In this document: positions 8,535 to 18,080 of the stretch, piece after piece
How the letters are laid out: every line of letters begins with the position of its first letter
Position numbering within the stretch: position 1 is the stretch's first letter
Translations under genes and position numbers: made by a program
The notes under the pieces: generated by a model
The model's input: only the letters and a program-made list of their open reading frames with translations
Told to the model about the DNA's origin: nothing
The model's database searches: none
Assembly (NCBI RefSeq): GCF_045689245.1
Contig: NZ_CP136865.1
Coordinates: 3,286,001 to 3,350,000, forward strand
Reading direction: 5' to 3'
DNA from: Congregibacter brevis
GTDB lineage: Bacteria; Pseudomonadota; Gammaproteobacteria; Pseudomonadales; Halieaceae
Length of the DNA stretch: 64,000 nucleotides

Positions 8535-9641
8535 TCATCGCGCCGCCGGACGCGCGGTTAAGACGCGCACAAGCAGAGGCTGAAAGCTGCCGCGCTCACG
8601 CACATCGGCAAAGCCCGCCGCCTCTAACATCTGTCGAATCCGCGCGAAACTTCGGGGTCGACCACTGCCCATGGCCCACAAATAGAGATGAAAATATGCG
8701 CCGACACCCGGCGCCGCCGGCGTCTCCGCCATTGGCTCAGCAATGAGCAAGAGACCGTCAGGACTGATTGCCTGCCGGGCCGCCCGCAATAGTCGAACGA
8801 CAAGCTCATCATCATGATCGTGGAGAATCCGAACAAGGCTGATAACGTCAGCGCCACCCGGCAAGGTATCAGCGAACATGTCGCCCCCGATCGCGCCACC
8901 ACGCTCTCCGTAACCCTCTCGAGAAAAACGCTCATCTGCCAGCACGGCCACGTCAGGCAAATCGAAAACCCTTGCGCGAAGCTCCGGAAAGCGCTTTAGC
9001 GCCTCTGCAGCAAACACCCCGCTGCCACCGCCGATATCAAGGAGCTCGCGCCGCCCCGCAAGAGAACAATGAGCGAGTACGTCATCAGCAACAAAGGACT
9101 GAGACTCCGCCATCAACTCGCTGTAGCGCTGCGCATTGGCAGCCTCGCTCCGTCCGGGCTCAGCGGCATAGGCCCAGTACTGACTCAAATCACTGTTAGA
9201 GCGGTCGGTCAGTAAACTTAAAGGCTCAAGCAAATCGCGGTAGAGCATGCCGTGATGTCGAACCATGGCGGCGATCCCCGGACTGCCGCGACTCGCAGCA
9301 CCCAGATCACCCAGACGCCATTCGTCGGCACCCCAGCGCTGCAGCAAACGAAGCTCCACTGCAGCCTCTAACAAACGCTCTAAGCCTGGTCGCGGGATCG
9401 CACAGTCGGACGCAAGCTTTTCACTAGATACTGGACCCGCTGCAAGACGCTCAAAGAGATCCAGCTCCACACAGGCAGCGAGCACCTGTGAGTAAACAAA
9501 ACCCGCCGTAATATCGAATAACTCGCGGGCACGACGCCGAGCAATCCAGCGAGATATAGGAAAACGAAGTACGGACTGATGAAACGCGGCGCTTCCCAGC
9601 ATCCGGTCTCGTCGAGTAAGAAGCCAATCTCTCAGGGACAT
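8535..9641 (-). CDS. crtF: Demethylspheroidene O-methyltransferase CrtF
   Basis: CrtF methylates the C1 hydroxyl of acyclic carotenoids in the spheroidene/spirilloxanthin pathway, using S-adenosylmethionine. The 368-residue protein has an N-terminal dimerisation/winged-helix part (IAGFVYSQVLAAC-type region, about residues 40-110). It is followed by the SAM-binding motif LLDIGGGSGVFAAEAL near residue 195 and a catalytic-type ILHDHDD segment, as in small-molecule O-methyltransferases. It lies 42 bp downstream of crtE and is probably read from the crtE promoter. The neighbouring carotenoid genes make CrtF much more likely than another O-methyltransferase. Confidence 0.9.
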   Translation of the reverse strand: MSLRDWLLTRRDRMLGSAAFHQSVLRFPISRWIARRRARELFDITAGFVYSQVLAACVELDLFERLAAGPVSSEKLASDCAIPRPGLERLLEAAVELRLLQRWGADEWRLGDLGAASRGSPGIAAMVRHHGMLYRDLLEPLSLLTDRSNSDLSQYWAYAAEPGRSEAANAQRYSELMAESQSFVADDVLAHCSLAGRRELLDIGGGSGVFAAEALKRFPELRARVFDLPDVAVLADERFSREGYGERGGAIGGDMFADTLPGGADVISLVRILHDHDDELVVRLLRAARQAISPDGLLLIAEPMAETPAAPGVGAYFHLYLWAMGSGRPRSFARIRQMLEAAGFADVRERGSFQPLLVRVLTARPAAR

Positions 9642-9683
9642 AGGATCACGCCGTCAAAAAAAGCGCGAACGCAGTTGGATCAA

Positions 9684-10556
9684 TCAGGCAGCCACCGCAG
9701 CACAGGCCTTAGGCAGAAAGCGTTGTGCCTGCTGACGAACAACCGCTTGAAGCTCGGCTCGCCCCGCGCATGGAGGTACAGCGACCACACCCTCTTCTAC
9801 AAGCTCGCGCAGCCGACGTGTAGCACCATCAAGCCCTAATTCAGAAACAGCGCTAGGCCGGTTAAGGGCAACATCAACACCGCAGGGTTTACCCAGCTGG
9901 TCAGGTGTAGAGGTGGCATCCTGAATATCATCAGCGACCTGATAGGCCTCACCAATCTTGGCTCCCAAGGTTTGCCACGGAGCGACATCCACTCCAGCCG
10001 CAGCCGCACCCGCGGCAGTTGCTGCAATAAACAAAGCACCTGTTTTTGATCGGTGATACAAGGACACATCCACTACGGGTTCAGACTCCCAGGCCTGCCC
10101 TGCTGCAATGCCGCAAGGCGCACCAACGCCTTCCGCAACTACACGCATCAATTGCGAAAGGCGGTTTTTGGCCGGTAATTGCGGCCGGGCAAGCAGCGCA
10201 AAGGCCGATACTATGAGTGCGTCTCCCGCCAAAAGCGCAATAGGCTCGCCGTAGGCAGAGTGCACTGACTCGCGCCCACGACGCTCCTCAGCATTATCAA
10301 AGCAAGGCATATCGTCATGCACCAACGATGCGCAATGCAACAACTCCACAGACGCAGCAGCGGCTGCAGCGAGTGCTGGCGCGTCGCAATTGTTCGCCAG
10401 AGCTACCGCCAAGCAGAGCTTTGGTCGGACCCGAGCACCGCCGGGGAAAACCGCATGATGAAGAGCAGCCGCCAGAAGCTTGGGGCAGCGAGAATCTGCT
10501 GCCTCCTCCACGGCCGAACGCAAAACCTGCTCGAAATCACTGTCACCTATCGGCAT
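9684..10556 (-). CDS. crtE: Geranylgeranyl diphosphate synthase CrtE
   Basis: CrtE makes the C20 precursor for carotenoids and for the phytyl/geranylgeranyl tail of bacteriochlorophyll. The two aspartate-rich prenyltransferase motifs are present: DDMPCFD at residues 81-87 and DDIQD at 209-213. FPGGARVRPKL near residue 37 matches the substrate-binding GGKRLRP region. Length (290) is typical. The ATG at 10556 has GAGGG six bases upstream. It is divergent from crtC, and the 90-bp gap between them carries the repressor boxes for both. Confidence 0.95.
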   Translation of the reverse strand: MPIGDSDFEQVLRSAVEEAADSRCPKLLAAALHHAVFPGGARVRPKLCLAVALANNCDAPALAAAAAASVELLHCASLVHDDMPCFDNAEERRGRESVHSAYGEPIALLAGDALIVSAFALLARPQLPAKNRLSQLMRVVAEGVGAPCGIAAGQAWESEPVVDVSLYHRSKTGALFIAATAAGAAAAGVDVAPWQTLGAKIGEAYQVADDIQDATSTPDQLGKPCGVDVALNRPSAVSELGLDGATRRLRELVEEGVVAVPPCAGRAELQAVVRQQAQRFLPKACAAVAA

Positions 10557-10583
10557 AAGCGGCCCTCACATTGTCAACACTAC

Positions 10584-10626
10584 TGTTAATATTGGTTTAC
10601 ACTTATTGTGTAACTTAGATTAGACG
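10584..10626. promoter_or_regulatory. Divergent crtE/crtC promoter with tandem PpsR boxes
   Basis: A perfect TGT-N12-ACA box lies at 10584-10601 and a near-perfect one (TGT-N12-ACG) at 10609-10626. They are 7 bp apart, and the joint forms the dyad TTACAC-N5-GTGTAA. On the minus strand, TTACAC and TATTAA with 16-bp spacing are a plausible crtE promoter lying within the boxes. One repressor complex could silence both directions. Confidence 0.75.
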
Positions 10627-10646
10627 GTCAGGGAATACAAGCGCGA

Positions 10647-11669
10647 ATGCAAGACTCGCCAAAACATGATGCCAACAGCATGGAAGTGAAACCGCCCGTG
10701 GGCGACCCACCTGAGGGTTACAATCAGCGAGCTCCAGGGATCAACTTTGCGGAACCGGTAAACGATAACGGCTATCTGTGGTGGTACGTCGACGCACTGA
10801 GCGATGACGGTACGCAGGCCATAACCATGATCATATTTGTCGGTAGCGTGTTTTCGCCCTACTACGCCAGAGCGCGAAGAAGAGGCACAGCCTCGGCCGA
10901 AAACCACTGCGCCTTTAACACCATTCTTTACGGGCCATCGGGCAAGAAACGCTGGAGCATGACGGAGCGCGACTCGACGGGGCTAGAGCGAGATTCAAAT
11001 AGCTACCGACTGGGACCCAGCAGAATCGACTGGGACGGAGAGAGCTTCCTGGCAAAGATTGACGAACGGTGCACACCCTTTGCCCAACGCATGCAAGGCA
11101 GCATACGCGTCACCCCCGCGGCACTCACCTCGCACAGCCTGCAACTGGATGACAGAGCACGGCATTTCTGGAACCCCATAGCACCCATCGCCAGAGTAGA
11201 TGTTGACCTGCCGTCCTTGAACACGCATTGGTCTGGCGATGGCTATCTGGACAGCAACCGCGGAGAAGAGCCGTTGGCCGACGGTTTCTCTGGATGGGAC
11301 TGGACGCGAGCGCGCCTGTCTAACGGCGACTGCGCCGTGCGCTACGAGGCGCGCCACGGGCTGCGAAAGCCTCACCGACTGGCGTTGCGCTTTAAAGATG
11401 ATGGATCAATCACCTTTGAGAACCCTGCTGAATCCAGCGCATTGCCGCGGACAAGTGTATGGAGGGTGGATAGGCGAATGCCAAGCGCAGAAGCCAAACC
11501 AACACGACTACAAACTCTTGAAGACACGCCCTTCTACGCACGCTCACTCATTGAGGCTAACTTTGACGGCGAACCAGGTGCCGGCATCCACGAAAGCTTA
11601 TCGATGACGCGCTTTGAAAAGCGCTGGGTACAAACTCTCCTGCCCTTTAGGATGCCGCGCTTGATCTAA
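10647..11669 (+). CDS. crtC: Carotenoid 1,2-hydratase CrtC
   Basis: CrtC adds water across the terminal 1,2 double bond of acyclic carotenoids (neurosporene, lycopene), the first step towards spheroidene or spirilloxanthin. Signature stretches are GYLWWYVDALSDDG (about residue 42), GSVFSPYYARAR (about 66), FNTILYG, WSMTERD and LGPSRIDWDG. The start at 10647 has AGGGA twelve bases upstream; an internal ATG at 10680 has no such site. It is the only plus-strand gene in this part of the cluster and its last 23 bp overlap the end of crtB tail to tail. crtD, often next to crtC, is not in the window. Confidence 0.93.
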   Translation: MQDSPKHDANSMEVKPPVGDPPEGYNQRAPGINFAEPVNDNGYLWWYVDALSDDGTQAITMIIFVGSVFSPYYARARRRGTASAENHCAFNTILYGPSGKKRWSMTERDSTGLERDSNSYRLGPSRIDWDGESFLAKIDERCTPFAQRMQGSIRVTPAALTSHSLQLDDRARHFWNPIAPIARVDVDLPSLNTHWSGDGYLDSNRGEEPLADGFSGWDWTRARLSNGDCAVRYEARHGLRKPHRLALRFKDDGSITFENPAESSALPRTSVWRVDRRMPSAEAKPTRLQTLEDTPFYARSLIEANFDGEPGAGIHESLSMTRFEKRWVQTLLPFRMPRLI

Positions 11670-12774
11670 GCCCAGGCTCGGGGGCATGCACCTCTCGATC
11701 GCGCTTTTCCAGCTCCGCAAAAACATCCATGACCCAGTCGATATCACCGGCAAAACCCAAGGGTGGCTGCTCTCCAGCCTCCGGCGTAGGCAAGCTATCT
11801 ACGGCGCGGATGAGGTAGCGCACCTGCGGCAAAGGGTCCGCATTGAGATGCGCCAGATTAACCCGCGGGGGCACCAGAGAACTTAAGGTGAGCAGCAGCT
11901 TACGGTGAGTGGGCAATACGGTACGCCTCGAGACACTATCACCGCCTCGTCGGAGCAATTCATGACCAATACCCGCGTAGAGCTTTCTTGCAGCGTAGAT
12001 ACCCGGCCTGCACCGGGCCGGTAAACCCGCGATTCCGCTATCGGCTCGCGCATACAAACACTCCGCCGCGCTAAGTAAGCGAGCGACTACCGAAGCAAGC
12101 TCCGGTGAATGCGCCGGCTTATCGACAAGACCCTGCGGACTCAGACCGACTTCTCGAAGCCAGCGCGTGGGCAGATATACACGCCCAGCTACAGCATCCT
12201 CACCAACATCCCGAGCAATGTTTGTCAGCTGCATCGCCACACCTAGATCCGCCGCGCGCGCCAACATACCCGGATCTCGAACACCCATCAGTAACGCCAT
12301 CATCACGCCGACAGAACCTGCAACGCGGACGCCGTAACCGTAAACACCACCAAGGTCCTTGTAAGCGCGGGACTGCACATCCCAGGCGAAGCCCTGCAGA
12401 AGCGCCTCGAGCAACTCCCTAGGCAGCGCATGATCGCGGACAACGCGCGCAAGCGCTCGGTCCACCACATTTCCGGGAATCTCTTCACCGTATACAGCGC
12501 CCAAGCGCTCTCTGAAAATCTCAAGCTCCGCTAAAGGATCCGCACCGTCATCAATCGCATCATCAGCCTCACGACAGAATGCATACAAAGCGTAAACCGC
12601 ACCCCGCAATGCTGGGGGAAGTAAATGCGAGGCAAGAAAGAATGACTTCGATCCCGTGCGAATCATGGCTCGACAGTGCGCGGTATCTGACCGCGCGTCC
12701 GGAGGAATCGCTCTACGTGGACGCAGGGAAATCGATGCAACCCCAGCAGACGAATCAGGCATAGCTGTGGGCAT
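11647..12774 (-). CDS. crtB: Phytoene synthase CrtB
   Basis: CrtB condenses two geranylgeranyl diphosphates to phytoene, the committed carotenoid step. Both aspartate-rich motifs of the squalene/phytoene synthase family are visible: CREADDAIDD at residues 67-76 and QLTNIARDVGED near residue 185. The 375-residue length is normal. The start at 12774 has AGG nine bases upstream and lies 20 bp inside the end of crtI, so the pair is translationally linked. The 3' end overlaps convergent crtC by 23 bp. Confidence 0.95.
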   Translation of the reverse strand: MPTAMPDSSAGVASISLRPRRAIPPDARSDTAHCRAMIRTGSKSFFLASHLLPPALRGAVYALYAFCREADDAIDDGADPLAELEIFRERLGAVYGEEIPGNVVDRALARVVRDHALPRELLEALLQGFAWDVQSRAYKDLGGVYGYGVRVAGSVGVMMALLMGVRDPGMLARAADLGVAMQLTNIARDVGEDAVAGRVYLPTRWLREVGLSPQGLVDKPAHSPELASVVARLLSAAECLYARADSGIAGLPARCRPGIYAARKLYAGIGHELLRRGGDSVSRRTVLPTHRKLLLTLSSLVPPRVNLAHLNADPLPQVRYLIRAVDSLPTPEAGEQPPLGFAGDIDWVMDVFAELEKRDREVHAPEPGLRSSAAS

Positions 12775-14281
12775 GCGGTATCACCTGATCAAGCACCTTT
12801 GCAGAGGTAATCACCCCCGGGATACCTGCACCCGGATGTGTGCCCGCCCCCACCAGATACAAACCTTTTACATCTTCACTGACATTGTGCGGCCGAAACC
12901 AGGCGCTTTGCGTGAGCTTGGGCTCAAAACTGAAAGCACAACCTCTAAACGCGAGAAGTCTGCTTTGAAAGTCCAGCGGCGTCATGACTAAGGATGTCTT
13001 TACATGCTCAGAAAAGCCTGGCAACACAGTCTCCTCAAGACGCTTTTGGATCGCCAGGCGGAAAGGCTCTGCATGCGCCTCCCAGTCAGTACCACTTTCT
13101 AAATGCGGCACAGGCGCCAGCACATAAAACGTGTCACAACCCTCAGGCGCCAGACTAGGATCAAGCTCCGTAGGCCGATGCAGATAGAGACTAAAGTCAT
13201 CGGCGAGATGATGTTTTTTGAAAATGTCGTCCAGCAAACCTTTATATCTTGGACCCAGCAAAACCGAGTGCTGAGGGACATCCTCGTAACGCTTATCCGT
13301 GCCGAAATACCAGACGAACAAGCCAGAGGAAAAGCTCGAGCGCTCAATTTTACGGTCGGTCCAATGCTTCCGATGCTCAGGCTTGATCAGGTGGCGATAA
13401 GTCCACGCAGCATCCGCGTTCGAAACAACCACATCTGCATGAAGCACCTCGCCCGACGCCAGGCGCACGCCCTGAGCCTCTCCTCTCTCGACCAGAATTT
13501 CATCGACCTCGGAATTGCAGCGAAGTACCGCACCCTGGGACTGCATAAGCGACACCATCGCATCGACCAAAGCGCCCGTACCACCCATTGCCGAATGCAC
13601 GCCATGCTTCTGTTCAAGATGTGATATCAACGCATACACCGCCGTAACAGAGTACGGATTGCCGCCAATGAGCAGGGGGTGGAAGCTCAACACCGTTTGT
13701 AACTTCGGACTCTTTACGTGTGCCCGCACCAGCGAATGAAGGCTCCGCAGGCCCTGCATTTTTAACATTTCCGGTATGACTTTGAGCATATCGGTGATCT
13801 TGGTAAACGGCATATCTCCCATCTGCTCGTAGCCAAGGCGATAGGCCGTAGCGCTAGCCTCCAGGAACTGCTCATATCCATTAAGATCATCAGGTGCGAT
13901 GCGACGAATCTCGGCTCTCATTTGCTCGGGATCACCGGTGTAATCAAAGGTATCTCCGTCGTCAAAACGCAGACGAAAAAATGGCTTCATCGCGCGGAGA
14001 TCAACATCATCACTAAATTTTCTACCGCAGAGGGTCCACAACTCATCAAGCAAGAACGGCGCCGTGATGATTGTTGGGCCCGCATCAAAGGTGAATCCGT
14101 CCTGACGGAATACGTAAGCCCTCCCCCCCGGAGCATCAAGCTTCTCGAGAACCGTCACACGATACCCTCGCACCGACAGCCGAATAGCCGCGGCCAGACC
14201 ACCAAAGCCACTGCCGATAACAATAGCGTGGGGAGAAGCGCCTGTTTGCAGTCCGGAACCGGGAGTAACAACACTGTTCAC
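12755..14281 (-). CDS. crtI: Phytoene desaturase CrtI
   Basis: CrtI is the FAD-dependent desaturase that converts phytoene to neurosporene or lycopene. The dinucleotide-binding motif IVIGSGFGGLAAAIRL lies at about residues 20-35 and the C-terminal FAD motif GLYLVGAGTHPGAGIPGV near residue 475. Length is 508 residues. The only usable start is a GTG at 14281 with no clear ribosome-binding site. The start-proximal PpsR box (14275-14292) overlaps this codon, which is unusual and may mean a leaderless message or transcription mainly from upstream. crtB overlaps its 3' end. Confidence 0.95.
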   Translation of the reverse strand: MNSVVTPGSGLQTGASPHAIVIGSGFGGLAAAIRLSVRGYRVTVLEKLDAPGGRAYVFRQDGFTFDAGPTIITAPFLLDELWTLCGRKFSDDVDLRAMKPFFRLRFDDGDTFDYTGDPEQMRAEIRRIAPDDLNGYEQFLEASATAYRLGYEQMGDMPFTKITDMLKVIPEMLKMQGLRSLHSLVRAHVKSPKLQTVLSFHPLLIGGNPYSVTAVYALISHLEQKHGVHSAMGGTGALVDAMVSLMQSQGAVLRCNSEVDEILVERGEAQGVRLASGEVLHADVVVSNADAAWTYRHLIKPEHRKHWTDRKIERSSFSSGLFVWYFGTDKRYEDVPQHSVLLGPRYKGLLDDIFKKHHLADDFSLYLHRPTELDPSLAPEGCDTFYVLAPVPHLESGTDWEAHAEPFRLAIQKRLEETVLPGFSEHVKTSLVMTPLDFQSRLLAFRGCAFSFEPKLTQSAWFRPHNVSEDVKGLYLVGAGTHPGAGIPGVITSAKVLDQVIPHAHSYA

Positions 14282-14317
14282 AATAAATTACACTTCTAGT
14301 GTCTAATTTAGTTTACA
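14275..14317 (-). promoter_or_regulatory. Tandem PpsR boxes at the crtI start
   Basis: TGT-N12-ACA occurs at 14275-14292 and again at 14300-14317 with 7 bp between, the same layout as at crtE/crtC and bchJ. The joint reads ACACT-N3-AGTGT. The downstream box overlaps the crtI start codon. A TGTAAT at 14287-14292 (minus strand) could be the -10 element, which would place transcription start close to the GTG. Confidence 0.75.
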
Positions 14318-14366
14318 GCATAGCAGTAAGTTTTAGACTTGCACAATCGCAGAGCCCTGCGCTTTG

Positions 14367-15227
14367 TCACTCAGGTCGAAAAACACTCCGCACCTGATTT
14401 GCAAACCACTCAGGATTCTCCTCATGCCCTAAATGCCCAAGACCCTCGATGCGGTGGAGCGCCGACCCGGGCACACGACGCGCCAATTCTTCGCCCTGCT
14501 CTGGCAGAACGACAGAGTCGTTATCACAGACAAGTAGGGAGAGAGACGGGTGGAGGCGGTCAAGATTCACCTCAAGCTGCTCTAAATCCCAACTTGCCAT
14601 CATGCGCAGCGTGGCAGCAACGTGCCTTGGATTACCCAGGAGCTGGCGGTAACAGCGAACCATCTCCTCGGGTGTACTCGACCCCGTCTGGCGCAGCATA
14701 CGCTCCACGGGTTTACGTGGCACAGCGTGGAGTGCCACCAACTGAGTAAAAACGGGAGATGCAGCAAGCAACTGCGCAGCCTTGCTAAACACCGGCGCAG
14801 CCGCGCGCCCAAAGGGCAACATCGCGCCATTAATGCTGACAATTGCCTGAGGGTTAAAGGAACCGCGCAAACACAAACTCGCCGCAATCGCGGCACCTGC
14901 GGAATGACCGACGATCACTCGCGGGTCCGCGTGAAGATCATTCAACAAACCCCCAATCGCCCGAGACATACCCGCGAGGGAACACTGGGGCGCCGGCGCT
15001 AACTCCGTAAATCCCTGCCCGGGGAGATCTGGCGCGATGACCCGAAAATCTGACGACAGCAAACGCGCCATTGGCACCCATGAATGAGAAGAGGCCCCGG
15101 TTCCATGCAGCAACAGCAAGTCTGGGCCATTACCACGAACCTGCACATGCCAGCGCAAACCTGCCGAATCGATAAACTGACTAAATTCCGTGTCCGGCCA
15201 ATCCGCCGGTAAGTCGTAGCCCGCCAT
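14367..15227 (-). CDS. bchO: Alpha/beta hydrolase BchO (magnesium chelatase-associated)
   Basis: BchO is an alpha/beta hydrolase encoded in most photosynthesis clusters beside bchD and bchI; it is thought to assist magnesium chelation but its reaction is not settled. The 286-residue protein has the oxyanion-hole stretch LLLLHGTGASSHSW, the nucleophile elbow GHSAG (Ser109), a later acidic residue in LLVCDNDSVV and the catalytic-type histidine in GLGHLGHEENPE. It follows bchD by 4 bp. The neighbouring genes, rather than the fold alone, support the BchO name. Confidence 0.88.
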   Translation of the reverse strand: MAGYDLPADWPDTEFSQFIDSAGLRWHVQVRGNGPDLLLLHGTGASSHSWVPMARLLSSDFRVIAPDLPGQGFTELAPAPQCSLAGMSRAIGGLLNDLHADPRVIVGHSAGAAIAASLCLRGSFNPQAIVSINGAMLPFGRAAAPVFSKAAQLLAASPVFTQLVALHAVPRKPVERMLRQTGSSTPEEMVRCYRQLLGNPRHVAATLRMMASWDLEQLEVNLDRLHPSLSLLVCDNDSVVLPEQGEELARRVPGSALHRIEGLGHLGHEENPEWFANQVRSVFRPE

Positions 15228-15231
15228 AGGC

Positions 15232-17064
15232 TCAGGTCACGACCTGCCGAACGACCGACTGCAACTGCTGTGCATCAGCGTTAGGGAGCGGCAAATACAG
15301 TGCTCCCAAATTTTGCGCCAATTCAGCGGCAGACCGATGAGGCCGCGGCGAGGTATCGATAACCATTCCAGCAGCAGCGCTGTTAACACGCAAATTTTGC
15401 GCAGCCATAAGAGCATCGGCTAAAGCCGGCTCCCGGCCCGTAGAACCATCACGACATACATTGCCACGCCCATCGGTGAGCATGACGTAGGCTGGGGTCG
15501 CCCCCCTCCGATCGAGCATCTCCAGCAACTCTGCGGTCGCATCAATACCCGCTGCCAAGGGGGTACCGCCGCCTCCCGGCAAAGCCGACAAACTGCGTTT
15601 CGCACGAACGAGAGAGCGCGTGGGCGGCAAGAGTAACTCCGCCCCATCACCACGGAAGGCAATAAGAGCGACCTCGTCTCGACGTACGTAGCAATCGGCC
15701 AACAATAGCTCTACCGCTCCTTTAGCCTCTGCGAGTCGATAAAGCGCCGACGAGCCCGACGCGTCAACGACAAAAACCGTGACGCTCTGGGATCGCTGAC
15801 GAAAACGCACGATTCGAAAATCCTCGGCTTGCACACGCAATCGAGCACCGCCCGTCGCGGGCCCGCGTAGCCGCTGCCAGGGAGCAGCAGTTCGCAAAGT
15901 TGCCATCACATCTAATCTTGCACCACTGCGCGGATCGCCAGGCAGGCTCCCCATGGGACGCCCGCGCATCTTGGCCCGCTGTCGCGCCCCGGATTTTCCG
16001 CTTGCCGCATTACGCTTTGCACCCATCGCTCCGCTGAGCAACTTTGCAAGCAGGTCCGGCGGGAGCAATGCCTGCGCTGCCTCGAGCAGGCGATCCTCGG
16101 TTAAGGGATCCAAACCCGAATTCGATTGATCTTCGTTAGGAGAATCTTCATCCGGCGGCCGATCATCCTGAGGAGCCTCTGACTCTGATTGAGCGGCGTC
16201 TGGAGAGTCAGACGCGGACTCCTCCGTTTGCTCAGAATCTTCAGGACCTTGATCAATTTGCTCTTCATCACTTGCCGGTAACCGTGTGGCCAACGGCAGA
16301 AGTACCAGCCTTAAAACCTGCTCCAATTGCTCCTCTGAAACCTCGGGGACATCGGCCAATGCCGATAGCACTCGAGCTGTTTTGGCAGCTAAAACCGCCG
16401 CGCGAGGCGAATCAATACCCAACGCCAGTGTAGCCTGACAGATACTCTGCAGCGCTTCGTCGCCGAGCTCCACATCTACAAGTGCCTCTTGCGCTCTTAC
16501 AACGTCCTCACGAGACCATCTGAAGTCGTCGATTGCCCCAATAGGCAGGGGGGTAAGATCAATCTGGAGCGCTAAACGTTCGATCAGCGCTGTGGACAAC
16601 GCTTCGTCATCGACACCTTCATCCAAGGCAATAAGAGCGAGCCGGCAATCGTGCTGCGCCGCGATTCCCTCACGCTCAAGACGAAGCACCGGTTCATCCA
16701 GAAGTGCGGCGAGAGGGGCAACAACAGATGTCGGAGCGCGCTCCGCCATCGCAAGCAACACGATGCCGCCGCTGCTCTCTACTAACAAGCCACGCCCCGC
16801 TACCGGAGAACCTTTGCGTAACGTTGCCGCCAAATCCAAGCCTCCGAGCAATCGCGACTCGCTGCAATGCAGAGGTATCTTCCTCCAAGGGGTCTCCGCA
16901 GGCAGAAGCGCCTGACATTGCTCCAACCAAAAATCTCGAACAGGGCCAGGGCGACCCTTTAGCCGAATACCACCGACCGCATGCCCACCAACTGCCAGGC
17001 AAGCCGCAGCCAGCGCCGCATCCTCCCAGCGCGCAAGCTGTTCTTCGGTGGCGGCTATGGTCAA
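15232..17064 (-). CDS. bchD: Magnesium chelatase subunit D
   Basis: BchD joins BchI in the AAA+ motor that drives insertion of magnesium into protoporphyrin IX by BchH. The 610-residue protein has an N-terminal AAA-like half lacking a good Walker A. A long acidic, proline-containing linker follows (about residues 270-330, rich in D, E, S and P), then a C-terminal von Willebrand A domain whose metal-binding D-x-S-x-S is VVDASGSS, with Asp434. Its ATG overlaps the bchI stop by 4 bp. bchH is not in the window. Confidence 0.96.
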   Translation of the reverse strand: MTIAATEEQLARWEDAALAAACLAVGGHAVGGIRLKGRPGPVRDFWLEQCQALLPAETPWRKIPLHCSESRLLGGLDLAATLRKGSPVAGRGLLVESSGGIVLLAMAERAPTSVVAPLAALLDEPVLRLEREGIAAQHDCRLALIALDEGVDDEALSTALIERLALQIDLTPLPIGAIDDFRWSREDVVRAQEALVDVELGDEALQSICQATLALGIDSPRAAVLAAKTARVLSALADVPEVSEEQLEQVLRLVLLPLATRLPASDEEQIDQGPEDSEQTEESASDSPDAAQSESEAPQDDRPPDEDSPNEDQSNSGLDPLTEDRLLEAAQALLPPDLLAKLLSGAMGAKRNAASGKSGARQRAKMRGRPMGSLPGDPRSGARLDVMATLRTAAPWQRLRGPATGGARLRVQAEDFRIVRFRQRSQSVTVFVVDASGSSALYRLAEAKGAVELLLADCYVRRDEVALIAFRGDGAELLLPPTRSLVRAKRSLSALPGGGGTPLAAGIDATAELLEMLDRRGATPAYVMLTDGRGNVCRDGSTGREPALADALMAAQNLRVNSAAAGMVIDTSPRPHRSAAELAQNLGALYLPLPNADAQQLQSVVRQVVT

Positions 17065-18080
17065 TCGAAGAGTGCCGACAGTGCCTTGTCGATTCGCGCG
17101 GTAGAGCCCGACTCATCAAGAGGGTCCCGTCGTAAGCGATGCCTCAACACCGAAGGTGCAAGCGCCCGCATGTCTGCGAGGCTGGCCACGTCACGGCCCG
17201 CTAGCGCCGCCTGGGCCCGAGCTGTTCGCACGAGGGTTAGCTCGCCTCGCAATCCATCGGTTCCCAAAGACATACAGAGCGTCGCCGCTGCTTCGAGCAC
17301 CTCGTCCGCTACGTCAACAGAATCAAGAGACTCCCGAGCCTTTTGCAACTGTCGCCGGACTCGCCCTTCTTTGCGCTGCTGCTGCTTGGTAAAGCCTTCG
17401 GGATCACGCTCAAAAGCGTCCCGCTGCTTTACGATTGCCACCCGCGAAGCTACATCCTGGGGCGTCTTAACCTCAACGGACATACCAAAACGATCCAGAA
17501 GCTGAGGACGCAACTCTCCCTCTTCGGGGTTACCGCTACCCACCAGAACAAAACGCGCGGGATGGCGAACACTTAATCCTTCGCGCTCCACAACGTTTTC
17601 GCCACTAGCCGCAACGTCCAAAAGAGAGTCGACAATATGATCCTCAAGAAGGTTCACCTCATCGATGTAGAGGAAACCTCTATGTGCTCGCGCTAGCAAA
17701 CCAGCCTCAAAGGCTTTTTCACCATCATGCAGCGCCCTCTCTAGATCCAGAGCACCAATTACCCGATCCTCCGTCGCTCCCAGCGGCAAATCCACAACGG
17801 GTATGGGCGATGCTCGAGACTTCAAATTGTCGGAACCCTTTTCACAGCGCGCGCACAAACCCGCAGGCTTAACATCGGGATCACAGTTAAATGGGCAGCC
17901 ATCAACCATTGGGATTTTTGGCATCAGCGCAGCAAGCGCACGAATCGCCGTGGATTTTCCCGTGCCGCGATCTCCAAACACCAGAACGCCCCCGATTGAA
18001 GGGTCCACTGCAGCAACCAGCAGAGCAGTTTTCATTTCGTCCTGGCCAACAATGGCCGTAAACGGAAAGGCTTTCGCCAT
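17061..18080 (-). CDS. bchI: Magnesium chelatase ATPase subunit I
   Basis: BchI is the AAA+ ATPase of magnesium chelatase, which commits protoporphyrin to bacteriochlorophyll. Walker A is GDRGTGKST (residues 36-44). The Walker B region reads FLYIDEVNLLEDHIVDSLLD, followed by the sensor stretch LVGSGNPEEGELRPQLLDRFG. A cysteine-rich insert (CPFNCDP...CARC) after the P-loop is typical of BchI. The start MAKAFPFTAIVGQDEMK is canonical. It heads the bchI-bchD-bchO unit, and one consensus PpsR box lies 50-68 bp upstream. Confidence 0.97.
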   Translation of the reverse strand: MAKAFPFTAIVGQDEMKTALLVAAVDPSIGGVLVFGDRGTGKSTAIRALAALMPKIPMVDGCPFNCDPDVKPAGLCARCEKGSDNLKSRASPIPVVDLPLGATEDRVIGALDLERALHDGEKAFEAGLLARAHRGFLYIDEVNLLEDHIVDSLLDVAASGENVVEREGLSVRHPARFVLVGSGNPEEGELRPQLLDRFGMSVEVKTPQDVASRVAIVKQRDAFERDPEGFTKQQQRKEGRVRRQLQKARESLDSVDVADEVLEAAATLCMSLGTDGLRGELTLVRTARAQAALAGRDVASLADMRALAPSVLRHRLRRDPLDESGSTARIDKALSALFD

